64,000 nt of DNA. It comes from Eubacteriales bacterium (GTDB lineage Bacteria > Bacillota > Clostridia > Acetivibrionales > JANLFN01). Below the pieces are notes generated by a model. The model was not told where the DNA came from, searched no databases, and was given only the letters and a program-made list of their open reading frames with translations. The stretch lies in assembly GCA_024655885.1 (NCBI GenBank), contig JANLFN010000006.1, positions 159,079-223,078 on the forward strand, written 5' to 3'. A program made the position numbers and the translations under genes. Numbering within the stretch: the stretch's first letter is position 1; the number at the start of each line of letters is the position of its first letter. Of this stretch, positions 1 to 10,387 are shown in pieces.

Positions 1-1129
1 TAATGTCATTGACATTTTCTATTCCCACCGAGAGCCGCAGCAGTTTATGGTTTACCCCGAGCCGTTCCCGCATATCCGCCGGTATAGCCGAATGCGTCTG
101 CACAATGGGGTAGGTTATAAGGCTTTCCACACCGCCCAGGCTCTCGGCAAAAATAATCACCCGCACCCTTTCAAGAACCTGCTCCACCAGCGCTGTGTCT
201 CTTACCGAAAAAGAGATCATCGCTCCAAAACCGGATGCCTGCCTCTTGGAAATCTCATAGCCCTCATGGTCCCGAAGTCCTGCATAATACACCCGTTCCA
301 CCTTTTCATGCCTTCGCAGCCATTGGGCCACAGCCAGTGCATTTTTCTCCTGCTTTTCCAGCCTTACTCCCAGCGTTTTAATTCCCCGGAGAATCAGCCA
401 GCTGTCAAAGGGGGCCAGAACCGCTCCTTCGGATTTCTGTATTAGCTTGATCCTCTCGGCCAGGCTGTCGTCATTCACAAGGACAAAGCCCGCCAATGTA
501 TCATTGTGGCCCCCGAGGTACTTGGTGCCGCTGTGGACCACAATATCGGCCCCAAGCTCAAGAGGCCTCTGGAAGTAGGGAGTAAGAAAAGTATTGTCCA
601 CAATGGTCAACAGTCCCCTTGACTTTGCAAGGGCGACCGTTGCCGCAATATCGGTAACCTTCATCATGGGATTGGAAGGCGTTTCAATGAAGATTGCGGC
701 GGTAGTGCCTTTTAAGGACCGCTCCACTTCCCCGATGCGGCTGGTATCCGTGTAAGTGAATTCAATCCCGTACCTCCTGTAGACTTCTTCAAACAACCGG
801 TATGTACCGCCATAAAGGTCGTCGGAAATTATAACATGCTGTCCGGGCATAATCAAAGAAAGCACGGTTGAAACAGCGGCCATCCCGCTGGAAAAGGCAA
901 AGCCATACCTTCCGTTTTCAAGGCTTGCAATAGTATTCTCAAGCTCTTCCCTTGTTGGATTTTGAAGCCTGGAATAGTCATACCCCGTTGTTTGGTTGAG
1001 ACCCGGGTGCCTGAAGGTGGCACTCTGGTATATTGGAAAACTCACCGCACCGGTCTGCGGGTCACAGCCTTTACACCCATGCACCGCTTTCGTCTCAATA
1101 CTTAATTGTTTCGCATTCCCATAAAGCAT
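1..1129 (-). CDS. Cys/Met-metabolism PLP-dependent enzyme (cystathionine gamma-synthase/lyase family), 3' end outside window
   Basis: Reading the minus strand from 1129 gives an open frame to the window edge (about 376 codons, no stop). It carries the family landmarks: an N-terminal stretch with YDYSRLQNPTREELE, the PLP phosphate-binding FAFSSGMAA, the DNTFLTPYFQRP segment and a lysine-containing HSGTKYLGGHND active-site region. The family makes or cleaves cystathionine, homocysteine or related thioethers with PLP in the cytosol; sequence alone does not separate synthase from lyase. Two ATGs lie in tandem (1132 and 1129). AAGGAG sits five bases from the second, so 1129 is preferred. A metY stump lies directly upstream, so this was probably part of a sulfur amino-acid cluster. 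Confidence 0.85.
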   Translation of the reverse strand, partial: MLYGNAKQLSIETKAVHGCKGCDPQTGAVSFPIYQSATFRHPGLNQTTGYDYSRLQNPTREELENTIASLENGRYGFAFSSGMAAVSTVLSLIMPGQHVIISDDLYGGTYRLFEEVYRRYGIEFTYTDTSRIGEVERSLKGTTAAIFIETPSNPMMKVTDIAATVALAKSRGLLTIVDNTFLTPYFQRPLELGADIVVHSGTKYLGGHNDTLAGFVLVNDDSLAERIKLIQKSEGAVLAPFDSWLILRGIKTLGVRLEKQEKNALAVAQWLRRHEKVERVYYAGLRDHEGYEISKRQASGFGAMISFSVRDTALVEQVLERVRVIIFAESLGGVESLITYPIVQTHSAIPADMRERLGVNHKLLRLSVGIENVNDI

Positions 1130-1215
1130 CATCACTCCTTTTTTATCTCTGTGGGACAGCTTCCATCTCCGGCCATACATCCTTTGGAAGCCGGCTGCCT
1201 CGGCGCATAGAGCCC

Positions 1216-1482
1216 TTATGCCTCCGCCGCCCTTTTCAGCGCCTGATCAAGGTCATAGATAAGATCCTCCGCATCCTCAATTCCGATGGAGAGCCTTATC
1301 TGGTCGGGCGTAACACCCGCAGCCCTCTGTTCTTCCTCAGACAACTGGGAGTGGGTTGTGGTTGCAGGATGAATTACGAGAGATTTGGCATCGGCCACAT
1401 TTGCCAGAAGGGAGAATATTTCAAGGCTGTCAATGAATTTCTTCGCAGCATCAACTCCTTTTGCCCATAGTTTTATGGTTTT
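1216..1482 (-). pseudogene. 3' fragment of O-acetylhomoserine sulfhydrylase (MetY)
   Basis: The last 88 codons match the C-terminus of MetY-type enzymes: [21 protein letters not shown], then [17 protein letters not shown] and [19 protein letters not shown]. Full-length enzymes have about 425-430 residues, so the PLP lysine and all upstream parts are missing. The upstream open frame (up to 1734) has no MetY similarity and runs over the histidine-kinase gene end. The break lies close to a run of eight C residues near 1485-1492. It is a deletion remnant and cannot encode an active enzyme. Confidence 0.85.
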
Positions 1483-1667
1483 CCCCCCCCAATAACCAAG
1501 TAATCCTATTTGTTTTATATAATACAATGTAGGAATATATTTTGTCAATACGATAAACCAAATATTAAAAACGAAATGAGGGAGATTAACCGGTGACAGT
1601 GACCAGGGTCCCGGCAAAAGCAACCCTTGCTCCCGGGAACTTGCTTTTATCCGGGATAATTGCAGGC

Positions 1668-3062
1668 TCAATTCACCTGTTTGGGCAGGGACACCATAAC
1701 CTCGGTCCCCACGTTCAATTTGCTCCGCACCCATATTTTCCCTTTGTGTGCCTCCACTAAAGCCTTAGCAATCGTCAGCCCTATACCCGAACCTCCCGTG
1801 AGCCTGTTACGGGATTTATCCGCCCTGTAAAACCTTTCAAATATATACGGCAGGTCTTCCTCGGGTATCCCCTGCCCGTTATCTTTGACAACCATCTCAA
1901 CCATTTCTTCCGTACCTTTGACATAGACTTCCACCCTGCCGCCTTCGGGAGTATATTTTAATGAATTGGATAGAAGATTTATTACCACCTGGCTTATTTT
2001 GTCCCTGTCTGCAAAAATCAACTGTTCCTCTGCCTCTAATTTTATTTCAATGCCATTATTTCTGAAATCGTTTTCAAAGTTGTGAATAATACTTTGAATA
2101 AGCTCCGACAGTTCAAACCGTGTTTTGTTTAAATACAGATTTTCCCCCTCATACCTTGCCAATTTCTCCAGGTCGCCTACCAGCCTGCCGATACGCATTA
2201 TCTCTTCATGGCAGCTTTTAAGCCGCTGCGCATCCGGCTTCCATATCCCGTCGACCATCGCCTCCATATGGCTCTGGAGGGTTGCAAGGGGTGTTCTTAG
2301 TTCATGTGCCACATCAGCGCTCATGCGCTTTCTCAGAATCTCCTGTTTTTCCAGGGTGTCCGCCAGCTCATTGATGGTTGACGTTAATTGGCCGATTTCT
2401 TTGGTACTGGATTTTTCAGAAATCCTCTCGCCATAGTAGCCTTTTGATATCATCTGTGCAGCTTTTATCACCCGTGAAATAGGATGGCTGATGCGTCTAG
2501 CCATTACAGTACCTAAAATAAGAGCAAAAAACAGTGAAAATACGCCGACGCCTATCAGCATTTTATTCAAGGTGTTTATAAATGCGAGGTCGCTGTCATT
2601 GAAATAATACGGCCCAAAATAACCGATTTCAACACTCCCCACCTCTTCAAAATTGTATTTTACCGGATAGCTGGCTTCCACATAGCCACCCCTCCAGTTG
2701 GGGTAGCGGCTCATCATGTTTTGGGCCATATGAGAGAGCATTTGGGTGCATAACCCGTTGTTATGAACAGTCGCATCCCAGACTGTTTTACCCGAAGCAT
2801 CCTTGACTTTTATGATAAGCCCCTGTTCAAGGGCATTGATTCCCACCTTCTCAATGGTATCCCCGTTCCATTTCCCGTCTCCTTTATACTGCTGAGTTAT
2901 AAGGTTTACGGTATCCTTGCTTATTTGCTCCTGCTTGTTTATAACATACTCCTTGAATTGCCTGTCCAGAAAGATATTGGCAAGAACACTCAAAAACAAA
3001 ACACTCATCAGTGCAATAAATATATAGGATATGGACAACTTTGCTCTCAAGCTGTATTTCAT
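1668..3062 (-). CDS. Membrane sensor histidine kinase of the copper operon
   Basis: A 464-residue kinase with membrane helices near residues 10-32 and 166-189, an outside sensor region between them, a HAMP linker (about 190-240), a HisKA domain with HELRTPLA (His253) and a HATPase domain with N-box, DNGQGIPEE and [14 protein letters not shown]. The extracytoplasmic loop has a Met/His-rich patch (residues 108-123, [13 protein letters not shown]), which would suit copper binding; this is inference. It should phosphorylate the response regulator encoded three bases upstream. It is the last gene of a five-gene leftward operon whose other members handle copper, so a CusS-like copper sensor role is likely. 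The ATG at 3062 follows GGTGAG. Confidence 0.9.
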   Translation of the reverse strand: MKYSLRAKLSISYIFIALMSVLFLSVLANIFLDRQFKEYVINKQEQISKDTVNLITQQYKGDGKWNGDTIEKVGINALEQGLIIKVKDASGKTVWDATVHNNGLCTQMLSHMAQNMMSRYPNWRGGYVEASYPVKYNFEEVGSVEIGYFGPYYFNDSDLAFINTLNKMLIGVGVFSLFFALILGTVMARRISHPISRVIKAAQMISKGYYGERISEKSSTKEIGQLTSTINELADTLEKQEILRKRMSADVAHELRTPLATLQSHMEAMVDGIWKPDAQRLKSCHEEIMRIGRLVGDLEKLARYEGENLYLNKTRFELSELIQSIIHNFENDFRNNGIEIKLEAEEQLIFADRDKISQVVINLLSNSLKYTPEGGRVEVYVKGTEEMVEMVVKDNGQGIPEEDLPYIFERFYRADKSRNRLTGGSGIGLTIAKALVEAHKGKIWVRSKLNVGTEVMVSLPKQVN

Positions 3063-3065
3063 ATG

Positions 3066-3767
3066 TCACTCACCACCAAATCTGTAGCCGAAGCCGTGAA
3101 CTGTCAGAATATACACCGGGTTTTTGCTGTCTGTCTCTATTTTCTGCCTCAAGTTTTTTATGTGGGAATCAATGGTCCTGTCATAGACATCAATATCTTC
3201 GCTTCCAATCACATTGATCAGCTCCTCGCGGGTGAACACTTTTGCGGGGTGCTTGGCCAGCGCCAGCAGTATTTTAAATTCGGTGGGAGTTAAATTCAAT
3301 ACCTTGCCCGCCTTTTTAACCTCATAGCTGGAACAGTCCACAACCAAATCACCGTTGTTGAATGAAACAGTGTCCGAAAGCGGCATATGATCACCGGAAA
3401 CCCTTCTTAACAGCGCTCCAACTCTTGCAACAAGCTGCCTTGGGCTGAAAGGTTTTGTAACATAGTCGTCCGCGCCTATATCCAGTCCCTTTAAAATGTC
3501 TTTCTCTTCCACCTTGGCAGTTAACATAATAATAGGAACGGCGGATTTCTCTCTTATCCTCCTGCATATCTCTTCCCCGGTAATGTCAGGCAGCATCAAA
3601 TCCAGGATAATAAGGGACGGACGGACCCTTTCAAACATCTCCAGAGCCTGCTTCCCGTCATAGGCCTCGCTCACCAGGTATCCGCCGCCTTCAAGGTAGG
3701 ACTTCACTACCTCCACAATTTTAGCCTCATCGTCCACCACCAGAATTCTTTTTACCGCATCTCCCAT
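3066..3767 (-). CDS. OmpR/PhoB-family response regulator
   Basis: A 234-residue regulator with receiver domain (ILVVDDE at the start, phospho-acceptor Asp56 in LIILDLMLP, Lys in VTKPF) and C-terminal winged-helix DNA-binding domain with LTPTEFKILLAL and the HIKNLRQKIE recognition region, ending in the typical ILTVHGFGYRF. The open frame extends to 3833, but the preferred start is the ATG at 3767 because GGAGG lies five bases before it and the receiver fold begins at once. It is cotranscribed with the kinase (3-nt gap), and both follow copZ and copA. It probably activates the copper genes. Confidence 0.92.
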   Translation of the reverse strand: MGDAVKRILVVDDEAKIVEVVKSYLEGGGYLVSEAYDGKQALEMFERVRPSLIILDLMLPDITGEEICRRIREKSAVPIIMLTAKVEEKDILKGLDIGADDYVTKPFSPRQLVARVGALLRRVSGDHMPLSDTVSFNNGDLVVDCSSYEVKKAGKVLNLTPTEFKILLALAKHPAKVFTREELINVIGSEDIDVYDRTIDSHIKNLRQKIETDSKNPVYILTVHGFGYRFGGE

Positions 3768-3829
3768 AACAGCCTCCGTGATTGCTTTGAAAAAAGTTCC
3801 CATAAAAGGAGCTTTTTTCCGTATTTCCG

Positions 3830-4042
3830 TCATTTAACTTCATAGCCCTGATCTTCAATGGTTTCCTTTATGGTTTCAAGGTTTACTCTTTCGGAATCAT
3901 ATCCTACCGTAACCTTTTTGCCTTTCAAATCCACAGTCACGCTGTCCACTCCGTTTAAAGCGCCTACTGACTTTTTTACCGCATTTTCACAGTGGCTGCA
4001 AGACATCCCTTCCACATTCAATATTTTTATTTCTTTTGCCAT
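3830..4042 (-). CDS. copZ: CopZ-type copper chaperone (heavy-metal-associated domain)
   Basis: A 70-residue single HMA domain. The metal site is GMSCSHCENAVKK near the N-terminus and the fold ends with the usual EDQGYEV. Members of this family carry Cu(I) with the two cysteines and hand it to CopA. The gene lies 42 nt downstream of copA and 62 nt upstream of the response-regulator start, inside the copper operon. Length and motif are normal. Confidence 0.93.
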   Translation of the reverse strand: MAKEIKILNVEGMSCSHCENAVKKSVGALNGVDSVTVDLKGKKVTVGYDSERVNLETIKETIEDQGYEVK

Positions 4043-4084
4043 GGCCTAAAACCTCCTGTATTATGATATATATTTAAAGCTGTA

Positions 4085-6961
4085 TTACTGCGTAATACCG
4101 TCTTTTTCAGCGGCTGCATCATCCCTGCCGATTACTTCATCAAGCTGTTCTTCATAGCTTCTCAATTTGTTCTGAATTTCTTTTTTTAATTGTATTGCAT
4201 CCTGCCTGATATATTCCAACTTTTCCTTCTGAATAACCGCTTGCTGCTCTATTTTTTCTTTTTCCAGCAATGCATCTTTTTTAGCTTCTTCTAAAATATT
4301 TTCAGCCTGTTGCTGGGTTTTTATTAGAATATCCGCTATTTTTAATTTAAGCTCATTGGTATCTTCTAATTTCCGGCTAAGAATATTCACCCTGTTTTTG
4401 AGCTCATTATTCTGCTTTTCAAGTTCCAGAAGCTTAGCATCCTGTTCTTTAACCCTCATTTCCAGCATGTTCGTATCTGCTTGCGCTTGTACAGCTGATC
4501 TGTTCTTTACGCTGACCTCTTTAGCGTCTTTGGCCCTTTTGTTGGAATTAAACCGCTTTAAGCTCAAAGAATTTGTCACAACCGATACAGAACTAAATGC
4601 CATTGCGCCCCCGGCAATCATCGGATTCAAGAATCCCAATGCCGCAAAGGGTATGCCGATCACATTGTAGAAAAACGCCCAGAACAGGTTTTGTTTTATT
4701 TTATTCATCGTCTTCCGTGAAAGGCGGATCGCCGTGGGTATGGTCCTTAAATCCCCCCGCATCAGGGTAATGTCCGCAGCTTCAATGGCCACATCCGTTC
4801 CTGTTCCTATGGCCATTCCGATATGGGCGGTGGCAAGGGCGGGCGCATCGTTGATGCCGTCCCCCACCATGGCCACCACCTTTCCTTCGGCTTTCAGCTT
4901 TTCAACCTCTTCCGCCTTGTTTTCCGGCAGGACTTCCGCCAAAACATGGGTAATCCCCACCTGCCTGGCAATGGCATTGGCAGTCCGGCGGTTGTCGCCT
5001 GTAATCATGTAAACCTCAATGCCCATCCGCTGCAAATCCTCAATGGCCTCTTTGGAGCTGTCCTTCAAGGTATCGGCAACTGCCACAACGGCTTGCATGG
5101 AATTGTCGACGGCCATGAGCATGGCAGTTTTTCCTTCGTCTTCAAGCCTTGCGATGGTGGACTCAACGTTTCCCACATCAATACCTTTTTCGTTCATCAA
5201 CTTTCTTGTGCCGATATAGACGATGCTCCCGTCAATCTCTGCCATAACACCCCTGCCTGGAATTGCTTCAAACCTTTCAGGGTCCGGAATACTGCCAAGT
5301 GTCTTTTTGCCTTCTTCGTAAATAGCCACCCCAAGAGGGTGTTCAGAATTTTTCTCGGCGGCGGCCGCCATTTTCAACAGCTCCGTTTTATTGAACCGAC
5401 CCAAAGAAACTATATCCGTGACTTCCGGCTGTCCCTTGGTGATTGTCCCTGTCTTATCCAATACAACCGCATTCAGCTTGTAGGCTGTTTCCAGATGTTC
5501 CCCGCCCTTTATGAGAATACCGTTTTCAGCGCCCTTGCCCGTACCCACCATAATGGCCGTGGGTGTGGCGAGTCCCAATGCGCAAGGGCATGCGATGACC
5601 AATACCGCAACCGCGCTGACCATAGCCCTGGTCAAATCTCCGCTGTAGAAGTACCATACGGCAAATGTCAGCACCGCGATTCCTACAACAACGGGTACAA
5701 ACACACCTGAAACCTTATCAGCGATTTTCTGTATGGGTGCCTTTGATCCCTGGGCATCCTCCACCATTTTGATGATCTGTGAAAGCACTGTATCTTTGCC
5801 TACTTTTGTCGCTTCAAATTTGAATGTCCCGTATTTGTTAATGGTAGCACCGATAACGGAATCTCCTGTTTTCTTCTCCACCGGCAGGCTCTCCCCGGTA
5901 AGCATTGCTTCATCTATAGAAGAATTTCCTTCGATAATTATTCCATCCACCGGAACCTTCTCGCCGGGTCTGACAATAACGACATCCCCTATTTCAACCT
6001 CTTCGATGGGAATATCCTCTTCCACCCCGTCACGTATTACCCTGGCAGTCTTTGCCTGCAGGCCCATAAGCTTTTTTATCGCCTCGGAGGTTTTCCCTTT
6101 TGCAACCGCCTCCAGGTACTTCCCTAAAAGGATCAGCGTAATAATAACTGCCGCAGCTTCAAAGTACAGGTCTTTCATCATACCTACCCCTCCGGTCAGG
6201 AAGAAAACATTATATAGGCTGTAGAAATACGCGGCTGATGTCCCCATCGAAATCAGTACATCCATGTTGGCGCTTCCGGCTCTTAAAGCATAAAATGCAT
6301 GCTTGTAAAACCGGAACCCGATGATGAATTGAATGGGAGTTGCAATGGCCAGTTGAAAATAAGGGTTGTGCAGTACAGCCAGCCATGGCACCTCCAGACG
6401 GGCGACGGTCAAAACCATTGCGAGCAGCAGAGGGGAGCTTAACAGAGCAGAGATTATAAGTGTTATCTTAAGACCACGTATCTCCTTTTTCCGGAGTTCC
6501 CTTTCCCTGTCCTTTGTCACATCCTCTGCCTTTTCAGCATCGTACCCCAAAGACTGTACAGCTTTTATCATATCGGATACTTTTATCTCCGCCGGGTCAA
6601 ACTCCACCGATGCTTTCTCCGTCGCAAGATTTACGGTTGCTTTAACAACCCCGCCCAGCTTGCTGAGTTTTTTCTCGATTTTTGCTGCACATGCGGCACA
6701 GGTCATACCCTTGATTCTTAAATCCACCCTGCTTTCCCCGGCTGCCTTTTCTTCTATCACTTCATAGCCAAGTTTCTTTATACTGGACTCTAAGTCCTGC
6801 ATGCTCACAAGCTTGTCATCATACTCGACCGTGGCTTTTTCCATTGCAAAGTTCACATTTGCCCAGCTGACTCCATCCAGTTTGCTTAATCCCTTCTCTA
6901 TCCTTGCAGCACATGCAGCACAGCTCATACCTGATATCTTAAACGATTCCTTCCTGTTCAT
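4085..6961 (-). CDS. copA: CopA Cu(+)-exporting P1B-ATPase with an added C-terminal coiled coil
   Basis: The 958-residue product has two N-terminal HMA domains (Cys14/Cys17 and Cys88/Cys91, both in G-M-x-C-A-A-C), the membrane region with the CPC metal site ([14 protein letters not shown]), the actuator TGES, the phosphorylation motif DKTGTITKG and the hinge [10 protein letters not shown]. The usual CopA end ([11 protein letters not shown]) is reached near residue 807. About 150 further residues follow (809-958), rich in E, K, Q and A with heptad-like leucines, for example [20 protein letters not shown]; this resembles the C-terminal coiled coil of DivIVA-type proteins. Copper transporters normally lack it, so the tail is a fusion or acquired tether. 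The protein pumps Cu(I) out of the cytosol. Confidence 0.95.
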   Translation of the reverse strand: MNRKESFKISGMSCAACAARIEKGLSKLDGVSWANVNFAMEKATVEYDDKLVSMQDLESSIKKLGYEVIEEKAAGESRVDLRIKGMTCAACAAKIEKKLSKLGGVVKATVNLATEKASVEFDPAEIKVSDMIKAVQSLGYDAEKAEDVTKDRERELRKKEIRGLKITLIISALLSSPLLLAMVLTVARLEVPWLAVLHNPYFQLAIATPIQFIIGFRFYKHAFYALRAGSANMDVLISMGTSAAYFYSLYNVFFLTGGVGMMKDLYFEAAAVIITLILLGKYLEAVAKGKTSEAIKKLMGLQAKTARVIRDGVEEDIPIEEVEIGDVVIVRPGEKVPVDGIIIEGNSSIDEAMLTGESLPVEKKTGDSVIGATINKYGTFKFEATKVGKDTVLSQIIKMVEDAQGSKAPIQKIADKVSGVFVPVVVGIAVLTFAVWYFYSGDLTRAMVSAVAVLVIACPCALGLATPTAIMVGTGKGAENGILIKGGEHLETAYKLNAVVLDKTGTITKGQPEVTDIVSLGRFNKTELLKMAAAAEKNSEHPLGVAIYEEGKKTLGSIPDPERFEAIPGRGVMAEIDGSIVYIGTRKLMNEKGIDVGNVESTIARLEDEGKTAMLMAVDNSMQAVVAVADTLKDSSKEAIEDLQRMGIEVYMITGDNRRTANAIARQVGITHVLAEVLPENKAEEVEKLKAEGKVVAMVGDGINDAPALATAHIGMAIGTGTDVAIEAADITLMRGDLRTIPTAIRLSRKTMNKIKQNLFWAFFYNVIGIPFAALGFLNPMIAGGAMAFSSVSVVTNSLSLKRFNSNKRAKDAKEVSVKNRSAVQAQADTNMLEMRVKEQDAKLLELEKQNNELKNRVNILSRKLEDTNELKLKIADILIKTQQQAENILEEAKKDALLEKEKIEQQAVIQKEKLEYIRQDAIQLKKEIQNKLRSYEEQLDEVIGRDDAAAEKDGITQ

Positions 6962-7029
6962 ATCTCTACTCCTTAAAAGTTAATTTTTACAAATTACAAG
7001 GTCTTCCTTTCTAATGCCGTTTCTGTTTA

Positions 7030-8892
7030 TTAGCTTCCGCAGCATCCTCCGCCGCCTGCTCCGGCGGGAGGTGTATAATTTTGGATCTCCTTTTTTATAT
7101 CATTGAGATTCACTTTATTAACATCATCTACCACCTTAACATAACCATGAAGCATGTTCATACCGCATTGGAAAGTAAAATCCTGTGTTGGTGTCAACCA
7201 CGGTGTTTCCTTCTGGCTTGACAGGTCCAACTGGCCCTGGTATTCCGGGAAAACCACTATGCTATTACATGAATTCAACTGCTCACCGTTAAACTTTATT
7301 TTAGCCTTTACACCTTTTTGCAAAACCACCACTGCCGGCGTATATCCCTGGTTATTTACAGTTATGGTTACCTCCTGCTGTCCGTCTTTTACCTGCGCAA
7401 CCTGGATATTATCCGTAGGTATCTTCCCATTTGCGAACTGCGGCGGTATCGGGCCGCAGCATCCGCCCCCCAGAAGCCCTGAACTGCTTGAATTATCTGA
7501 TTGAGCAACATCACTGCTTGAAACATTCGTTATATCCGGTACAACTCTGATGTTGCTGCGGATCATTCCCATCCAGCAAGTATAAGGGATGTTGCCGTCT
7601 TCATCCGGAGTAAACTCAATCATATTATCTCCTGCTACAAGCTTTTTTTGAATATTGTATTTTGGAATTACCAAAGTTTCATTGCATCCGTTTATATTTT
7701 TTGCATCCGCTTTCATATTCCATTTCACAGGAATTCCTTTTTGGACCACAATAGGTGCATATTTGCCTGATTCCAGATTTGTTGTGACCACCTGCACATT
7801 GTCCTCAATTTTCGCTACGTTTCCTGCTCCTCCTGATGATGCATAGGCCATGCTAAACCCGGATAAGCTTAATCCCCGGTTTACCATGATGATGCCTAAT
7901 ACCATGACCAATACAGCACTGGCCTTCATCATCCTATGGGTAAATTTACCGCTTAAAAAGGAGCTGATTGCGCCAAAGCCAAACATTAAAGGCACGGTGC
8001 CAAGGCTGAACATGAGCATGGACAATGCCCCGGCAAAGAAACTGCCTGTACCTAAAGCATAGATCTGCATGGCCTGAAGCGGGCCGCACGGCATCAATCC
8101 GTTTAATAATCCGACATAGAATGGGCCGTGCTTTCCATTGCTGTTATGAATCTTGTTGCCGAATATCTTGGGCATCCGCGGATTAAGCTTTCTGAGCCAC
8201 GGGAAGATATTTAACATATTCAGCCCCATGATAACCATAAAAACACCGGACAAAATAGCTACGATTCCTTTTGCCGCCCCGGAAAAACTGATTACAGAAC
8301 CTAAAGCACCTGCAATACCCCCGATAATTGTATAAGAGATGACCCTTCCTGCATTATACATCAGGCTCGGTTTAAGCTTTGCCATCTTCGTTGTATCCTC
8401 TTCCCCATACCTGTATGAGACACACTGCGACAGGTTTATTCCGCCGCACATGGCAATACAGTGAAGAGAGGTTATCAAACCGACCGCAAACAGTATTCCA
8501 TATCCCATGTTTTGGTTGATTTGCGGAATAAAGTTGAAGCCTATCGTGTTCTTAATGATAATATAAATCGCAAACAGGATAATCCCTATACCTAACCATT
8601 GATTGACCGGCATCTTGTCACCGGATGCCTTTTTCTTGCCTTCTTTAGTTGCAACAGCCTGATTTCCGGGTTTATTTACGACCTTGTAATCAAGCCTTTC
8701 AATGGCTTCTATAATTGCGTCAAGCCCTATGGTATTGGCATCATAGGTCACATACACATTTGAACTGCTGTAAATGGCTTTGACCTCCACAATACCTTCC
8801 ATCCCTTTGAGCTTGTTTTCAATCCGCATTTCGCAGCTTGTACAAGTCATTCCTTCAATCTCAAGAATTTTGCGCACAAGTTTCTGTCCCAT
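7030..8892 (-). CDS. HMA - TauE/SafE-like membrane - double cupredoxin protein, probable copper handling
   Basis: A 620-residue multidomain protein: an HMA domain (Cys17/Cys20 in GMTCTSC), a polytopic membrane region (about 97-350) of the UreH/TauE/DsbD-like type with SLHCIAMCGGINLS and NGLMPCGPLQAMQ, then two cupredoxin-like beta domains (about 365-460 and 495-600). The cupredoxins carry likely metal ligands in YTCWMGMI and FQCGMNMLHGY, and the chain ends GGGGCCGS. The HMA domain would face the cytosol and the cupredoxins the outside, a plausible route for copper transfer or sensing across the membrane. It is the first gene of the copper operon. GGGAGGA precedes the ATG. The transport substrate is not proven by sequence. 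Confidence 0.85.
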   Translation of the reverse strand: MGQKLVRKILEIEGMTCTSCEMRIENKLKGMEGIVEVKAIYSSSNVYVTYDANTIGLDAIIEAIERLDYKVVNKPGNQAVATKEGKKKASGDKMPVNQWLGIGIILFAIYIIIKNTIGFNFIPQINQNMGYGILFAVGLITSLHCIAMCGGINLSQCVSYRYGEEDTTKMAKLKPSLMYNAGRVISYTIIGGIAGALGSVISFSGAAKGIVAILSGVFMVIMGLNMLNIFPWLRKLNPRMPKIFGNKIHNSNGKHGPFYVGLLNGLMPCGPLQAMQIYALGTGSFFAGALSMLMFSLGTVPLMFGFGAISSFLSGKFTHRMMKASAVLVMVLGIIMVNRGLSLSGFSMAYASSGGAGNVAKIEDNVQVVTTNLESGKYAPIVVQKGIPVKWNMKADAKNINGCNETLVIPKYNIQKKLVAGDNMIEFTPDEDGNIPYTCWMGMIRSNIRVVPDITNVSSSDVAQSDNSSSSGLLGGGCCGPIPPQFANGKIPTDNIQVAQVKDGQQEVTITVNNQGYTPAVVVLQKGVKAKIKFNGEQLNSCNSIVVFPEYQGQLDLSSQKETPWLTPTQDFTFQCGMNMLHGYVKVVDDVNKVNLNDIKKEIQNYTPPAGAGGGGCCGS

Positions 8893-8981
8893 GGTATCCT
8901 CCCATAAACCCTCTTTTATTTTATGGGCATATCATAGCAGCAAAATGTGGAGATATTATGGAGATTGCTTTTTAAATTATT

Positions 8982-10387
8982 AACTAGACTTGTGCACTAA
9001 TTTGTAACAAAATGTATTGGTAGTGCAGCCAATAACTGTATTGCCAATAAGTTGGCAAAATAAAAGCATAAGTAGACCAAATGTGGTAGTTTTAAATTTA
9101 CTAGAGATAAAACATTCCACGGGGATCAAACTTATGCCTGAGATAATAATGATAGAGCAAAACCAGGATATAATCAACTATATAAATATGCTAAATTTAC
9201 CTATTTCTCCTGCTTTGCGAAACCATATGGTCAATATGATTTCAGGCATAGTAACAACCGAAGGGAACAAAACTATCTCTGCAATTTATGAAAAGCTTAC
9301 ATGCAACCGGGATAGAAGTAGCGGTTCAAGGTTTTTAGGAGAGTATAATTGGAGTAACGAGTATGTTGACCACAAAAGGATAACCCACTCCCTCAAAGAG
9401 ATTCGTAAGAATGTGAAGGAAGGCACTGTAGGTTTTCTTATCATAGATGATTCTTTGAGTAAAAAAGATAAGTCTACCAAGAATATCGAGGGCCTTGAAT
9501 ATCACAATTCTTACAGCGATGGTAATAAGCCTATGTGGTCACACTGCGTAGTAACTTCCCATTATAAAATCTCCGACTACTCAATGCCGCTTAACTTTAA
9601 GCTTTACCTTAGAGAACAGTTCTTCGGCAAGAAAGCTAAGAAACTCTTTAAGAATAAGCAGCAGCTTGCAGTGCAACTCATTGATGAGTTTTTACCGGTT
9701 ACAGAAGTAACGTACTTACTCATAGATGCCTGGTATACATCCGGCAAGATGATGCTCCATGCTTTATCCAAGGGATATCACACGATTGGAAGAATTAAGC
9801 CCAATAGAGTGATATATCCGGCAGGTATCAAAACAAACGTCAAAGAGTTTTCCAAACTAGTTAGTAAGGAGGAAACCCGCCCGGTTACAGTGGGGGACCA
9901 AACCTACTATGTTTACAGGTATGAAGGAAAAATCAATGACCTTGAAAATACCGTAATCCTGTTCAGTTGGAGCAAAAAGGACTTATCCGATGGCCCGGTA
10001 TTCATAATAAGTACTGATGTAAGCCTTACCACCTCCAGAATTATCGAATACTACCTGAAACGCTGGGATATTGAAGTAAGTTACCGGTATCACAAGACCG
10101 GACTTGGTTTTGATGAGTACCAGGTTGAATCCTTAACCTCTATAAAGCGTTTCTGGAGCATGGTCTTTATGACCTATACTTTCTTGAAGCTTTTCAGGGC
10201 TTCAAACAAGAGAACCTTAAAGCTCGAAACTATTGGAGATACCATAGGGTATTTCCGCAAACAATACTTGGTTAGTATTGTTAAATTTGTATTTGCTTGT
10301 GCTGAAAATGGTATGGATATCGATACCACATTTTCAAAGTTAGGTATCGCTGCATAAATATTTACATTTTACTGCACAAGTCTAGTT
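8982..10387. mobile_element. Complete insertion sequence with DDE transposase (IS4/IS701-like)
   Basis: A 15-bp perfect terminal inverted repeat, AACTAGACTTGTGCA at 8982-8996 and its complement at 10373-10387, brackets one transposase gene. I could not identify a clear target-site duplication. The left end is about 90 bp upstream of the start of the copper operon, and the right end lies inside a small leftward reading frame, so the insertion is likely recent and interrupts a former intergenic region or gene. Confidence 0.85.
9134..10357 (+). CDS. DDE transposase of the IS element
   Basis: About 407 residues from the ATG at 9134, which is preceded by GGGG nine bases upstream. The frame is open from a TTG at 9017, but that is a poorer start. 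Acidic catalytic candidates fit a DDE RNase-H fold: IIDDS, LIDAWYTSGKMM and the glutamate in YLKRWDIEVSYRYHK. This is typical for IS4/IS701-superfamily enzymes, which cut and paste the element by acting on its terminal repeats. The gene is intact, so the element could be active. The family assignment within the superfamily is tentative. Confidence 0.85.
   Translation: MPEIIMIEQNQDIINYINMLNLPISPALRNHMVNMISGIVTTEGNKTISAIYEKLTCNRDRSSGSRFLGEYNWSNEYVDHKRITHSLKEIRKNVKEGTVGFLIIDDSLSKKDKSTKNIEGLEYHNSYSDGNKPMWSHCVVTSHYKISDYSMPLNFKLYLREQFFGKKAKKLFKNKQQLAVQLIDEFLPVTEVTYLLIDAWYTSGKMMLHALSKGYHTIGRIKPNRVIYPAGIKTNVKEFSKLVSKEETRPVTVGDQTYYVYRYEGKINDLENTVILFSWSKKDLSDGPVFIISTDVSLTTSRIIEYYLKRWDIEVSYRYHKTGLGFDEYQVESLTSIKRFWSMVFMTYTFLKLFRASNKRTLKLETIGDTIGYFRKQYLVSIVKFVFACAENGMDIDTTFSKLGIAA

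Noticed and set aside
1590..1660. Terminator for the copper operon
   Set aside because: Complementary CCCGG/CCGGG and AAAGCAA/TTGCTTT arms exist, but there is no T-run and the stem is bulged; not called.
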